DNA of 64,000 nt from Paludibacteraceae bacterium (lineage in GTDB: Bacteria; Bacteroidota; Bacteroidia; Bacteroidales; Paludibacteraceae), in NCBI GenBank assembly GCA_017461505.1, contig JAFTXV010000003.1:1-64000 (forward strand), given 5' to 3'. A model generated the notes under the pieces. That model was not told the DNA's origin. It saw only the letters and a program-made list of their open reading frames with translations, and did no database searches. Positions 1 to 8,975 of this stretch are shown here, piece by piece. The position numbers and the translations under genes are program-made. Numbering within the stretch: position 1 is the first letter of the stretch; every line of letters starts with the position of its first letter.

Positions 1-640
1 CGGTGCCATCTTCATTAACGAAAGTGATAGTGTAATAGATAATTATCTTTTCGTACTGTGCCGTCACAGTCAAATCACTCTGCACATTGCTGAAGTCTTT
101 ATCCCAGCCGATGAATGTATAGCCTTCACGCACTGGAGCAGCAGGTGCAGTAGCAGATTTGCCTTGCTCGACTTGCTCAGTCTTGAGTGTAGTACCGTCC
201 CAATCTTGGAAAGTGACTGTGTAGTATATAGGTTCTGGAGCATTTTGTTCGTATTGCGCAGTTACAGTCAAATCACTCTGCACATTGCTGAAGTCTTTAT
301 CCCAGCCTATAAATGTATAGCCTTCACGCACTGGAGCAGCAGGTGCAGTAGCAGATTTGCCTTGCTCTACTTGTTCATTCTTGAGGATACTGCCATCCCA
401 ATCTTGGAAAGTGACTGTGTAGTATATAGGTTCTGGAGCATTTTGTTCGTATTGCGCAGTCACAGTCAAATCGCTCTGCACATTGCTGAAGTCTTTATCC
501 CAGCCGATAAACGTATATCCCTCTCGTACTGGGTCGGCAGGAGCGGTAGCTGATTTACCCTGTTCCACTTGCTCGGTTTTAAGTGTTGTGCCATTCCAAT
601 CTTTGAAAGCAACTGTATAATATACAATCGGTTTAGATAC
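1..640 (-). repeat. Tandem 198-bp (66-codon) near-identical repeats
   Basis: The same anchor string recurs at 69, 267 and 465, a spacing of exactly 198 bp. Most base differences are silent or conservative. Each copy encodes one InlB B-type unit of 66 residues ending in NAPEPI; a partly diverged copy begins near 640. The array may continue past the left edge. The near identity suggests recent duplication or homogenisation, and it is a likely place for copy-number variation and assembly collapse. Confidence 0.9.
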
Positions 641-3600
641 TATAATAAGGCAAGTATCCGAAAAGTTTCCTTCTTTTGTTGTGACAATTACCATTGCTTC
701 GCCTGCATTATTCGCTGTTATTCGACACCTAGTAGAGCCAGATGCGTTTACTTTAGCAATATTCTCATTTGTAGTACTCCAAACAATCTCCTTATTATCT
801 GCGTTGGTAGGTTGTACCGTAGCAGTAAGATATTTAGTAGAACCTGTTTGCATTTCGAGAGAGGAGTTATCAAGTGTAACACCAGTAACTTTGGTAATTA
901 CATCTACACTGCAATATGCCTTCAACCCATTAATCGTTGTTGCCACTACCGTAACATTGCCTTCTGCATGTCCCGTAACGAGTCCATCCTTAGATACTGA
1001 TGCTGTATATGTATCCCACTCATTATACATGTTCCATGTTATATCTCTCGTTGCATTCTCTGGCAAAATAGAAGTTGTCAGTTGATATGTTTCTCCGATA
1101 CCTATAGTTATCCTATCTGGAATAATACTTACGGATGTTGGATTAATTGCAGCGACAGTTATGAGTATAGTAGCCGTGTAAGATGGATTTGAACTATTTA
1201 GTGTTATCGTTGCTGTTCCTGCTTTTTTCGCAATCAATTTACCTGTATAATCAACATATAAGACACTCTCATCACTACTAGACCACATGTACCCTTCTGG
1301 CTGTGTACTGGCATAAATAGGAGTAGTATTGGCTGATAACTGCATTGTCTCGCCAACATTCATTGTCGTTGAAGGTGCATGGATGCTGATACCCTTCAAA
1401 TCGTATTGATATACGCTAAATGTCCTACTACATGTATAACCATTAGGATGTTTGATTGTGAGTGTTGTGCTTCCTTTGGTATAGCATGTCAATGTTCCTA
1501 GAGCACAGCGTTTCCCATTATAAGTAGTATCTTGCGAAATAATTTCAAATTGAGCGACTTCTGGATTGCTATTTTCAAACGTAATTGCTTGATGTAAACT
1601 ATCAGGATTGATAGTAATCGCCATGAGAGTTTGCCATCCTACATAATTCATAGATGTTGAAGCAATATATATCCAATCAGGAGTATCTATACGACGGAAA
1701 TATTTTTGTGCAACTACGCTTATAGATGGGTGATAAACATTTAATGTACATCTCTTTTGGAAATTGCCCTCTACTGTGGTGGCTGTGATATATGAAGTGG
1801 TAGTATAGCCTGCACGGCTCTGTAAGAAATGAGTTGTTACAAGACCAGACTCATCCACTTCTGCCACATCAGTATATGTATTCGTAATTGTCCAGTAGAT
1901 TCCCTTTTCTTGTGCGTCTATAGGTAATACATTGGCATGAAGTTGCACTTGTTCGCCTGCTATAACATTTAGTACAGTTTCTTCCATCTCAATACCTGTC
2001 ACCATTATAGGGTCTGGACTATCAGGTATACTGCTTTCATAAAAACAACGTAGATATGGATAGCCATCATTAATAGTATCGTTTCTGCCCCAAATAGTTT
2101 CGAAATCAAATCCTGCAAATGTAGATTTAGCGTGCATCTCATTGGTAGTTTTACCATTACCTGCACCTTTCTCTTTACCATTAACTTGTTTGTCATAATA
2201 GGTATTGGTTACAGTAGTACCTGAGCCTGTAGCAACGGCTCCATTATCTGTCTTACCAGCTGCATAACTATTTATAATTGTTCCATTAGAACCCATTAAA
2301 CCACCGACAGAGGTCGTTTGTACATCTCCTATAAAGGGAGCAGCATATTTAGGTTTATGTATTTCATATATATTTACGTGTGCATAACTATTTTCCACAA
2401 CACCATTGCTAGTAGTTTGCATTTCACCACTAACTAAACCACCAGCTTTACTACAATCTTCCATGTAGATATTTCCTTTAGCAAAACATTGCTTCACGGT
2501 ACAATTGAAGTCGCCTCCCATTAATAGACCAAATGATGAATCCATACGGCGGGTGTCGCTGTCGCATTTGCGGAATGGCTTGTATGCATCGCCATTTTGT
2601 CCATCGGTGTCGTGCGATTGTAAATCAATGACTGAAGCCGCAATTCCAAGGTTTTGGATAATAGCAGTGCTTGCTGTTTTTCCGAAAAGTCCTGCACCAC
2701 CACCATTGCTGCTAACACTTCCTCCTCCATCAGGTCCAGGCATGCCACTACGTTCTATAAACATACCATAAATAGTGTGCCCCTGTCCATCAAACGTTCC
2801 TTTGAATGGATGGGAACCCTCTCCAGCATTTGCACCATGTGCATTGCCGATTGGTTTCCAAGGAACACCATATGCACCTCTTCCCCAATATTGCCAATCG
2901 GTAGTATCACAAAGAAAAATATCATTTTCCAAAACAACCTTCTTCCCTTCAAAATCCATAGGAGTATATACTTGACTGAGTGCTTGGTTAGGATAAGATG
3001 CTGTATGAGTATTTGAATAACCCGTACTGCATTCTACTTTTTCACCCCAATCCCACCAACCGTCATTCATGGCAATTAGTCCACGCAGTTGTGCGGCAGT
3101 GCGTATACGATAGGTTGTAGTAAATTCGTTTTGGAAAGGAGTAATATCAATATCAAAACGCGTATCTTCTATCCAACGAGCATATAAAGTGATATCCTGT
3201 GTAATGGTATCGTTTGCAAAATCAAAGAATTGTTTACATTCTGCATCTTTATACCATCCTGCAAATAAATACCCATCTTTTGCAGGACGGCGTGGAGGTA
3301 GTACTATAGACCCAGCTTCTGCATATTTAGGATAAACTACTTCTCCTCCGTTGGAATTAAACTGAATCGTAATAGCAGGGTGCCATTTAGCATCCTTAGC
3401 TATTTGAGGATATTTTCCTTCTTGCCATTGCCAGTAATGCATGTGTAGCTCTTCATCGTGTTGTGCATTCCAGCGAGTAACTGTGTAATTGAGAATATTG
3501 ACATATTCTTTAGATTGCAACCATTCAGTCTTACGCAAAGGGTTATAAGGGCGTGAAGCTATCTCTTCAATTGCGATACTATCAATAAACACATTTTCGT

Positions 3601-5842
3601 CATAACTAGTATGTCGAGCCAAATATCCACTTTTGCGGTTATTCAACACGCCTGCAAAAAGGTAATTGATAATAGTGTCTTGCTTGGTTGAGAAAGCATA
3701 TGCACCTAATGCATCAGTAGCACCAGCATTTTCATTAGCTCCACCTTCTAATTTAGCAGTTGAATAGCAGTTAAGAATGTGGTCGTATTGCTCTCGATAA
3801 CCTACTAATGCTCCTATCGTTCCATAAGAATAATTACGCAATACTTCACCTGATGTCCAACATTGTATAATAGTGGTATTACGAGATAGATAGCCTGCCA
3901 ATATACCAATATTACTGTACGCCTTTACATACGCGTCTGTTACACCCAAATTGCGAATAGAAGCATGCTCTTCTAACCAACCAAATAGTCCTTGATATTC
4001 TAATGAATTGCTGATATACATATTTTGGATTTCGTGGAAACGACCATCATATGTTCCTGCGAATTTCTCAGTAACAGCCACATTGGAATCATAGAATGGA
4101 TGTGTTCGCTTCCCTCCTATAGTGTGCCATTTTGTTGGTGCTTCATATTCCCATTCTGCACGGGGAGCATTGAGAGCAATATTGGCTGTCTGAACGATAT
4201 ACTCATTTGGGAAGGTACATCCGTGATTAACCAACCAACGGAAATTAATCAACTGTTCTTTTGTACTAATCAAATATGGATTTTCTTTTGTTCCATCACC
4301 ACCTCCCAACATTGCTGCCGTATTTTTCGTGCGTACACCTGTAGGACGAGGAAATTCCCCTTCTACATATTCCCATTGACTACTACCATAGAAATTTGCC
4401 AATAGATTGAGCGAATCTACGAAGCTTTGGCTCTTCATGTGTGCTAACGATACTCCATGTCCATGCCATTTAGCAGCAGATTTATTGGATATACTAGGCA
4501 TACCATCATTTGAGAAAAAACACCCTAGAAAGACACTAGGTTGTTGTGCAAAGGCATCAAATCCCTGACTTGAAGTGTGGTAAAGAGCTGCGAAGGCATA
4601 GATGTTATTGCGGTAATAATTTGGATCATGATGGTACATCGCACTTGTAGTGTAACAATTGACAATAGATCCTGTATAAACATGCTCTCCATCGTGTGTA
4701 GCTGATTCGCCATTACTACGGCAGAAACTTACCAATTGAGGATTTCCTCCCACTCTTGTAGAATCACTTACATCATACAGATTACCCCATGCATAGCAAG
4801 ATTCAATATGTCCATCATAATTATTGAGAGCAAAACTAGCAATCATACTATTCTCATATGACCCTTCTGCTGCTAAATCCCCTAGAGCTCCACATTCACG
4901 AATTATACCATGATTGGTAAGTACGAAACCTGCACCATTGCGATAACCATACTTACCTTGCACATTTGTGCCACCTAATGCAGAAAGATAGACATCAGAT
5001 GTACATTGCTCTATTAATCCTTTGTTAGTTCCTACAAATCCTGCACCATCGTTCATTGTGCAACGAATAGTTCCTGAAGTAGTACAATTACGAATAATGC
5101 CAGTTGCCTCGTTCCATTCCGCAAAACCAAATGCACCTTGCAAATTGGCTGTAATATTTGCTGAGCAGTTCTCAATTAAACCGCTATTTTGATATACAAA
5201 CCCCGACATATTTGCTTGCGTAGCACGTATATCACCTTGTACGTGACAATTGCGAACCATTGCACCATTTGATACGTTGCATACAAAAAGTGCCTGTTGA
5301 ACTGCTGACATTTTGGCATTAGAGATATTTAGATTCTCAATGATGCCTGCATCTAAATTGCCAAATAGTGCTTTGTTGATAACCGAAAAATCATAGTCGC
5401 CTAAGTTTAATTCAAAATCATTAGGATCCCAATCATCTGCCCAATTCATACCACGCCCATAATACATATTATACACAGTATGTCCTGCTCCATCAAAGTT
5501 TCCACGAAAATAGCCATAATCGGTAGGCTTATCATGCTGCATTAGTGTATGACCTATAGGCTCCCACTCAAGCCAAGCGGTAGTATCTGGATTGCTGAAA
5601 TCAGTAAGATAGATATCTTGCGTAAGTTTGAGATATTTACCTGCAAAATCTTCTTTATCATCATTCACGCGTGCAGCCAGACCAGCCAACTCTTCGGCTG
5701 TGGTGATGAGATAAGGGTCTGCTTCAGTACCCATACCTGAGAACTCTTTGTCGGCAGTACCATTCCAATAGGTCTGTGCGTGTGCGATAGGTGCCAAAAG
5801 AAGGCTCTGTACCATCAAGATAATAGTGAAAATCCGTTTCAT
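1..5842 (-). CDS. Giant secreted GLUG / Ig-like / InlB-repeat surface protein (3' end off window)
   Basis: Open from ATG at 5842 to the window edge, about 1,947 codons, so the C terminus is missing. Residues 1-23 (MKRIFTIILMVQSLLLAPIA, then HAQ) are a signal peptide. Several blocks follow of the type 'GxGTxxxPYLIxTxEEL ... FxGxFDGxGHTIYxMY ... GLFG ... IxNL', which are GLUG-type beta-helix modules. A Listeria-Bacteroides repeat (GWYKDAECKQFFDF) lies near the middle, followed by several BIG2/Ig-like domains (VTGIEMEETVLNVIAGE, SVSIIPDRITIGIGETYQL). Next to the edge are at least three near-identical 66-residue InlB B-type repeats (YYTVTFQDWDG...EGYTFIGWDKDFSN). These domains are known from surface adhesins and secreted proteins, so a cell-surface or secreted role is inferred; no enzyme motif is visible. 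Export by type IX secretion is possible, but the diagnostic tail lies outside the window. The gene stands alone behind a long leader. Confidence 0.9.
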   Translation of the reverse strand, partial: MKRIFTIILMVQSLLLAPIAHAQTYWNGTADKEFSGMGTEADPYLITTAEELAGLAARVNDDKEDFAGKYLKLTQDIYLTDFSNPDTTAWLEWEPIGHTLMQHDKPTDYGYFRGNFDGAGHTVYNMYYGRGMNWADDWDPNDFELNLGDYDFSVINKALFGNLDAGIIENLNISNAKMSAVQQALFVCNVSNGAMVRNCHVQGDIRATQANMSGFVYQNSGLIENCSANITANLQGAFGFAEWNEATGIIRNCTTSGTIRCTMNDGAGFVGTNKGLIEQCTSDVYLSALGGTNVQGKYGYRNGAGFVLTNHGIIRECGALGDLAAEGSYENSMIASFALNNYDGHIESCYAWGNLYDVSDSTRVGGNPQLVSFCRSNGESATHDGEHVYTGSIVNCYTTSAMYHHDPNYYRNNIYAFAALYHTSSQGFDAFAQQPSVFLGCFFSNDGMPSISNKSAAKWHGHGVSLAHMKSQSFVDSLNLLANFYGSSQWEYVEGEFPRPTGVRTKNTAAMLGGGDGTKENPYLISTKEQLINFRWLVNHGCTFPNEYIVQTANIALNAPRAEWEYEAPTKWHTIGGKRTHPFYDSNVAVTEKFAGTYDGRFHEIQNMYISNSLEYQGLFGWLEEHASIRNLGVTDAYVKAYSNIGILAGYLSRNTTIIQCWTSGEVLRNYSYGTIGALVGYREQYDHILNCYSTAKLEGGANENAGATDALGAYAFSTKQDTIINYLFAGVLNNRKSGYLARHTSYDENVFIDSIAIEEIASRPYNPLRKTEWLQSKEYVNILNYTVTRWNAQHDEELHMHYWQWQEGKYPQIAKDAKWHPAITIQFNSNGGEVVYPKYAEAGSIVLPPRRPAKDGYLFAGWYKDAECKQFFDFANDTITQDITLYARWIEDTRFDIDITPFQNEFTTTYRIRTAAQLRGLIAMNDGWWDWGEKVECSTGYSNTHTASYPNQALSQVYTPMDFEGKKVVLENDIFLCDTTDWQYWGRGAYGVPWKPIGNAHGANAGEGSHPFKGTFDGQGHTIYGMFIERSGMPGPDGGGSVSSNGGGAGLFGKTASTAIIQNLGIAASVIDLQSHDTDGQNGDAYKPFRKCDSDTRRMDSSFGLLMGGDFNCTVKQCFAKGNIYMEDCSKAGGLVSGEMQTTSNGVVENSYAHVNIYEIHKPKYAAPFIGDVQTTSVGGLMGSNGTIINSYAAGKTDNGAVATGSGTTVTNTYYDKQVNGKEKGAGNGKTTNEMHAKSTFAGFDFETIWGRNDTINDGYPYLRCFYESSIPDSPDPIMVTGIEMEETVLNVIAGEQVQLHANVLPIDAQEKGIYWTITNTYTDVAEVDESGLVTTHFLQSRAGYTTTSYITATTVEGNFQKRCTLNVYHPSISVVAQKYFRRIDTPDWIYIASTSMNYVGWQTLMAITINPDSLHQAITFENSNPEVAQFEIISQDTTYNGKRCALGTLTCYTKGSTTLTIKHPNGYTCSRTFSVYQYDLKGISIHAPSTTMNVGETMQLSANTTPIYASTQPEGYMWSSSDESVLYVDYTGKLIAKKAGTATITLNSSNPSYTATILITVAAINPTSVSIIPDRITIGIGETYQLTTSILPENATRDITWNMYNEWDTYTASVSKDGLVTGHAEGNVTVVATTINGLKAYCSVDVITKVTGVTLDNSSLEMQTGSTKYLTATVQPTNADNKEIVWSTTNENIAKVNASGSTRCRITANNAGEAMVIVTTKEGNFSDTCLIIVSKPIVYYTVAFKDWNGTTLKTEQVEQGKSATAPADPVREGYTFIGWDKDFSNVQSDLTVTAQYEQNAPEPIYYTVTFQDWDGSILKNEQVEQGKSATAPAAPVREGYTFIGWDKDFSNVQSDLTVTAQYEQNAPEPIYYTVTFQDWDGTTLKTEQVEQGKSATAPAAPVREGYTFIGWDKDFSNVQSDLTVTAQYEKIIIYYTITFVNEDGT

Positions 5843-5948
5843 AATAATTTGGTTTTTAGGGTGTTTATATATGGATTTGTTTTGTGTAGTGTGTTATATA
5901 ACAAGGTATATACATACAAAAAGAGCGTGAACTTTCGTTCGCTTCAAT

Positions 5949-6086
5949 TTGATTTTCTGAGGTTCTCGACTACCTTGTTAACTCAAATCTACGCACGGAA
6001 AACTCACGCTGAAAGCATGAGCGTGCATAAACCGTACTTGAGTTAACAAATGATTTCTTGAAAGTGTCGAGTTTTCAGAAAATCAA
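5949..6086. repeat. Long rod-like inverted repeat, candidate structured RNA
   Basis: Five nested complementary segments occur in order: 5949-5960 with 6075-6086 (12 bp), 5965-5970 with 6066-6071 (6 bp), 5975-5986 with 6038-6049 (12 bp), 5995-5998 with 6032-6035, and 6005-6010 with 6020-6025. Together they fold into one imperfect 138-nt rod with internal bulges. It lies between the giant surface gene and its apparent distal promoter, so it would be part of that gene's leader or a separate RNA. The rod shape recalls 6S RNA but no family assignment is supported. Confidence 0.6.
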
Positions 6087-6361
6087 GTCTGGGCTTATAA
6101 CGCTATATTAAATATGTCGGGCAACGGTGTCGTTGCGGATTAACTATAAACTATAAGTGATGAGTTATAAGTAATTTTAAGGGGTTAGTTATTTGGTTAG
6201 TATTTTTTACACATTGTTAATTTCAGCAAGCAAGAAATTTTGCAATGTTTCCTTATTTGGGAGAGATAACATATATGTAGAAACAAACAAATTGTTATCC
6301 ATCATACTCTACCATCTTATGACAATTGAGAAATGAGTCTATCCGCAGTAGTGACGAATTT

Positions 6362-6416
6362 GTGCGACGCTGTCGCACTTTTTTCCAACAATTCGTCCGA
6401 CATCATCGGACTTTTT
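6362..6416 (+). terminator. Two consecutive hairpins with T-runs
   Basis: GTGCGAC-gct-GTCGCAC is followed by six T (6362-6384), and GTCCGA-catca-TCGGAC by five T (6395-6416). Both look like intrinsic terminators for + strand transcription, yet no + strand gene precedes them. They may instead be members of the local palindrome families. Confidence 0.4.
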
Positions 6417-6548
6417 CATTCATCATTGTAGCTATTGTATAAGATCTGATTTTATTTCCTATTTAAATATGTCCGAAACCTACCCAAGAAAGACCCTTTG
6501 CGAGACCCTTTGCGCAGGATATACTCCCTCCAGCGTAGGATTCGACTG

Positions 6549-6580
6549 CAAAGGTAGTGAATAATTTTGGATTGTGCAAA
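6549..6580 (-). promoter_or_regulatory. Bacteroidota promoter reading left
   Basis: On the - strand, TTTG (6580-6577) is followed after 20 bp by TACCTTTG (6556-6549), a full match to the Bacteroidota -33/-7 consensus. Transcription would begin near 6541 and run about 700 nt before the giant surface gene at 5842. The leader would include the 138-nt inverted repeat. Confidence 0.6.
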
Positions 6581-6693
6581 TTTTTCAGTTGAAACTTTAG
6601 AGTTTAAGGTTTAAAGGCTTGTTTTGTTTAGTGGACGCGCCTTTGGCGCTACAGTTTAAGGTTTAGGGAGAGACGGTGAAGTCTGCTGAATGA

Positions 6694-6759
6694 CCTAAGA
6701 ATCACCTATAAATAACCTATAAATAACCTAAGAATCACCTAAGAATCACCTAAGATTTA
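6694..6759. repeat. Six tandem 11-bp units (CCTAAGAATCA type)
   Basis: Units of 11 bp, CCTAAGAATCA or CCTATAAATAA and close variants, repeat six times without spacers. The reverse complement of the same unit occurs six times at 25444-25509. Each unit carries stop codons on both strands. Confidence 0.85.
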
Positions 6760-6952
6760 TAGGTGTATTTGAAGGAATTGACTATCTAGATAAACCTGAA
6801 AAAGGTTGACCCATACACTGAAGAAGAAACACCTAATAAGGGAAACAATACGAACATAATAAAAAATGAACGTATATCTGCCATTATGGCAGTCTATTTG
6901 TGTGTGGCACGGAGATTGTAAGAATAGTATTACGAAGTAATAAAATTAGACT

Positions 6953-7561
6953 ATGATGAAGAATAAAAATAAAAAGAATGTAGAGCAACCTGTTGAAAAT
7001 CAGGTTGAAAAGGAAACCGTAGAAACTGTAAACAACGGTGAGGCGGTGAATGATGGTGAAGCGACTGCTGCCAAAGAAGTGGCAGAGACTGACCCATTGC
7101 AAGCCAAAGTGGCAGAACTGGAGGCACGTGTGGCAGAGTTGGAAGACCTCAAACTACGTCAAATGGCAGAGTTTGACAACTTCCGTCGTCGTACCAACAA
7201 AGAGAAACTGGAATTGATGACTACCGCTGGTGAGCGTATCTTCAAAGATATGCTCCCTCTTGTTGATGACTTTGAGCGCGCACTTTCGGCTATGAGCCGA
7301 AAAGGCGATGAGGCTACAGGCGATGAGGCGATAAGGCAAGGTATTGAATTGATCTACAACAAGTTCATCGCATTCTTAGCGGCCAACGATGTGAAAGCAA
7401 TCGATACAACCGACGCAGACTTCAATACCGATTTGCATGAGGCCATCACTACCTTTGCTGCTGGCGAAGATAAGAAAGGCAAAGTAATCGACTGTACACA
7501 AAAGGGTTACACCTTGGGCGAAAAAGTGATTCGCTTTGCAAAGGTCGTTGTAGGCGAATAA
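6953..7561 (+). CDS. grpE: GrpE nucleotide exchange factor for DnaK
   Basis: 202 residues. GrpE dimers release ADP from DnaK in the cytoplasmic Hsp70 cycle. Residues 1-40 are a charged, disordered N terminus. A long coiled coil (AKVAELEARVAELEDLK...) runs to about residue 75, followed by the family core with RQMAEFDNFRRRTNKEK, the 'LLPVVDDFERAL'-like segment (MLPLVDDFERAL) and the C-terminal beta wing ending GYTLGEKVIRFAKVVVGE. Length is normal. Start could be 6953 or the adjacent ATG at 6956. dnaJ follows after 212 bp filled with short repeats. No CIRCE-type operator was seen upstream. Confidence 0.95.
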   Translation: MMKNKNKKNVEQPVENQVEKETVETVNNGEAVNDGEATAAKEVAETDPLQAKVAELEARVAELEDLKLRQMAEFDNFRRRTNKEKLELMTTAGERIFKDMLPLVDDFERALSAMSRKGDEATGDEAIRQGIELIYNKFIAFLAANDVKAIDTTDADFNTDLHEAITTFAAGEDKKGKVIDCTQKGYTLGEKVIRFAKVVVGE

Positions 7562-7773
7562 CGCCAACAAACGGCGTATAGTGGCAAACAATGTTTGCGA
7601 AAGTGGCTAAAGCGAAAGTGGTCTGCGACGAAAAGTGGCAGCGGAGCTGCGAACAATAGAGTGCGAAGCTAACAACGTGAAACCATTTTCGTGAACGAAG
7701 TGAACCATTTTCGTGAAGCCACGGACGTGAGCGAAGTGAACCAATAACGTGAACGAAGTGAACTAAAAAAGAT
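7562..7773. repeat. Spacer made of short palindromic repeats between grpE and dnaJ
   Basis: The whole spacer consists of degenerate units such as GTGAACGAAGTGAAC (7691-7705, 7749-7763, and a variant near 7726) and GTGGC...GCGAA elements nearer grpE. Each unit is an imperfect short palindrome. No gene is present. Confidence 0.7.
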
Positions 7774-8934
7774 ATGGCAGAGAAAAGAGATTATTACGAG
7801 GTGCTGGGCGTGGGTAAGACCGCGACAGCAGACGAGATAAAGAAGGCTTACCGCAAGATGGCGGTAAAGTATCACCCTGACAAGAACCCAGGTGACAAAG
7901 CGGCTGAGGAGAAGTTCAAGGAGGCAGCAGAGGCATATGAGGTGTTGTCTGACCCACAGAAACGCCAACGCTATGATCAGTTTGGTCATGCAGGCATGGG
8001 TGGCGCAAGCGGCTTCGGTGGCGGCGGCATGAACATGGAAGATATCTTCTCGCAGTTTGGTGACCTGTTCTCTGAATGGGGCATGGGCGGCGGAGGATTC
8101 TCCAGTTTCTTCGGCGGCGGCAGTCGCGGAGGTGGTCAGCGTGTGCGTCGCGGCAGCGACTTGCGCGTGCGTGTGCGCGTTACCTTAGAAGAAATAGCCA
8201 CGGGCGTGGACAAGAAGATCAAGGTGAAGAAGCTCGTGAACTGCTCGCATTGTAACGGTTCGGGTAGTGCCGACGGCAATGTAGAGACCTGTCCAACCTG
8301 TAAGGGTACGGGTCGCGTAGTGAGTGCACAACGTGGTATCTTCGGTATGATGCAGGTGCAGAGCGAATGTCCTAACTGCCACGGCGAAGGCAAGATCATC
8401 AAGAATAAGTGTACGCACTGCCATGGCGAAGGTGTGGTTCGCGAGGAAGAGATCATCGAGATTCACATCCCAGCAGGTGTGGCAGGCGGCATGCAGATAC
8501 CTGTGCAAGGCAAGGGTAATGCAGCTCCTCACGGCGGCGTGAATGGCGATTTGCTCGTACTCATCGAGGAAGAAGAACACAAGGATTTCTTGCGTGACGG
8601 TAGCGACTTGGTGTATAACCTGCTGCTGGATATGCCTACGGCTATCTTGGGCGGACAGGTGCAGATACCTACTTTGCAAGGCGAGGCGAAGATTACCATC
8701 ACCCCTGGCACGCAACCTGGTAAGGTGCTGAGAATGAGAGGCAAAGGTCTGCCAATGATAGATCAATATGCCCGCCAATACGGCACAGGCGATATGCTGA
8801 TTAACGTGGGTGTGTATATCCCAGAGCATCTGAATAAAGATGAGAAAAAGATGATCGAGCAACTGCAAAAGAGCGAGAATGTTCGTCCTGGCAGCAGTGA
8901 TAAGAAGAATTTCTTTAAGAATCTGTTTGGATAA
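7774..8934 (+). CDS. dnaJ: DnaJ (Hsp40) co-chaperone
   Basis: 386 residues. It delivers unfolded clients to DnaK and stimulates its ATPase. The J domain is residues 5-70 with the HPD motif at 34-36. A Gly/Phe-rich stretch (about 75-125) includes [18 protein letters not shown]. The zinc domain has four CxxCxGxG-type repeats ([32 protein letters not shown]), then the C-terminal client-binding beta domains. Length and order are those of full type I DnaJ. It is co-oriented with grpE and presumably belongs to the same chaperone locus; dnaK is not in the window. Confidence 0.97.
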   Translation: MAEKRDYYEVLGVGKTATADEIKKAYRKMAVKYHPDKNPGDKAAEEKFKEAAEAYEVLSDPQKRQRYDQFGHAGMGGASGFGGGGMNMEDIFSQFGDLFSEWGMGGGGFSSFFGGGSRGGGQRVRRGSDLRVRVRVTLEEIATGVDKKIKVKKLVNCSHCNGSGSADGNVETCPTCKGTGRVVSAQRGIFGMMQVQSECPNCHGEGKIIKNKCTHCHGEGVVREEEIIEIHIPAGVAGGMQIPVQGKGNAAPHGGVNGDLLVLIEEEEHKDFLRDGSDLVYNLLLDMPTAILGGQVQIPTLQGEAKITITPGTQPGKVLRMRGKGLPMIDQYARQYGTGDMLINVGVYIPEHLNKDEKKMIEQLQKSENVRPGSSDKKNFFKNLFG

Positions 8935-8975
8935 AAACGGATTCGGGAATCAGGATTCGGAAACAAAGAAAAATT

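Larger units (their letters stand above)
5843..6952. other. 1.1-kb non-coding region between the giant surface gene and grpE
   Basis: No convincing gene lies here; the short open frames lack any recognisable product. It holds the long inverted repeat at 5949-6086, two T-tailed hairpins (6362-6416), a leftward promoter (6549-6580), a CTACAG-type palindrome next to TTTAAGG/TTTAGAG heptamers (6594-6667), and six tandem 11-bp units (6694-6759). Confidence 0.7.

Noticed and set aside
5780..6046. 88-codon frame across the start of the giant surface gene
   Set aside because: It overlaps the surface gene's start and the long inverted repeat; the translation has no domain or signal.
6694..6759. Possible CRISPR array at the 11-bp repeats (also 20044, 25444, 53901)
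   Set aside because: Units are 11 bp and directly tandem with no unique spacers, and no cas gene is present.
8136..8868. Open frames opposite dnaJ
   Set aside because: They are produced by the Gly- and Cys-rich composition of dnaJ read in reverse; no product is recognisable.
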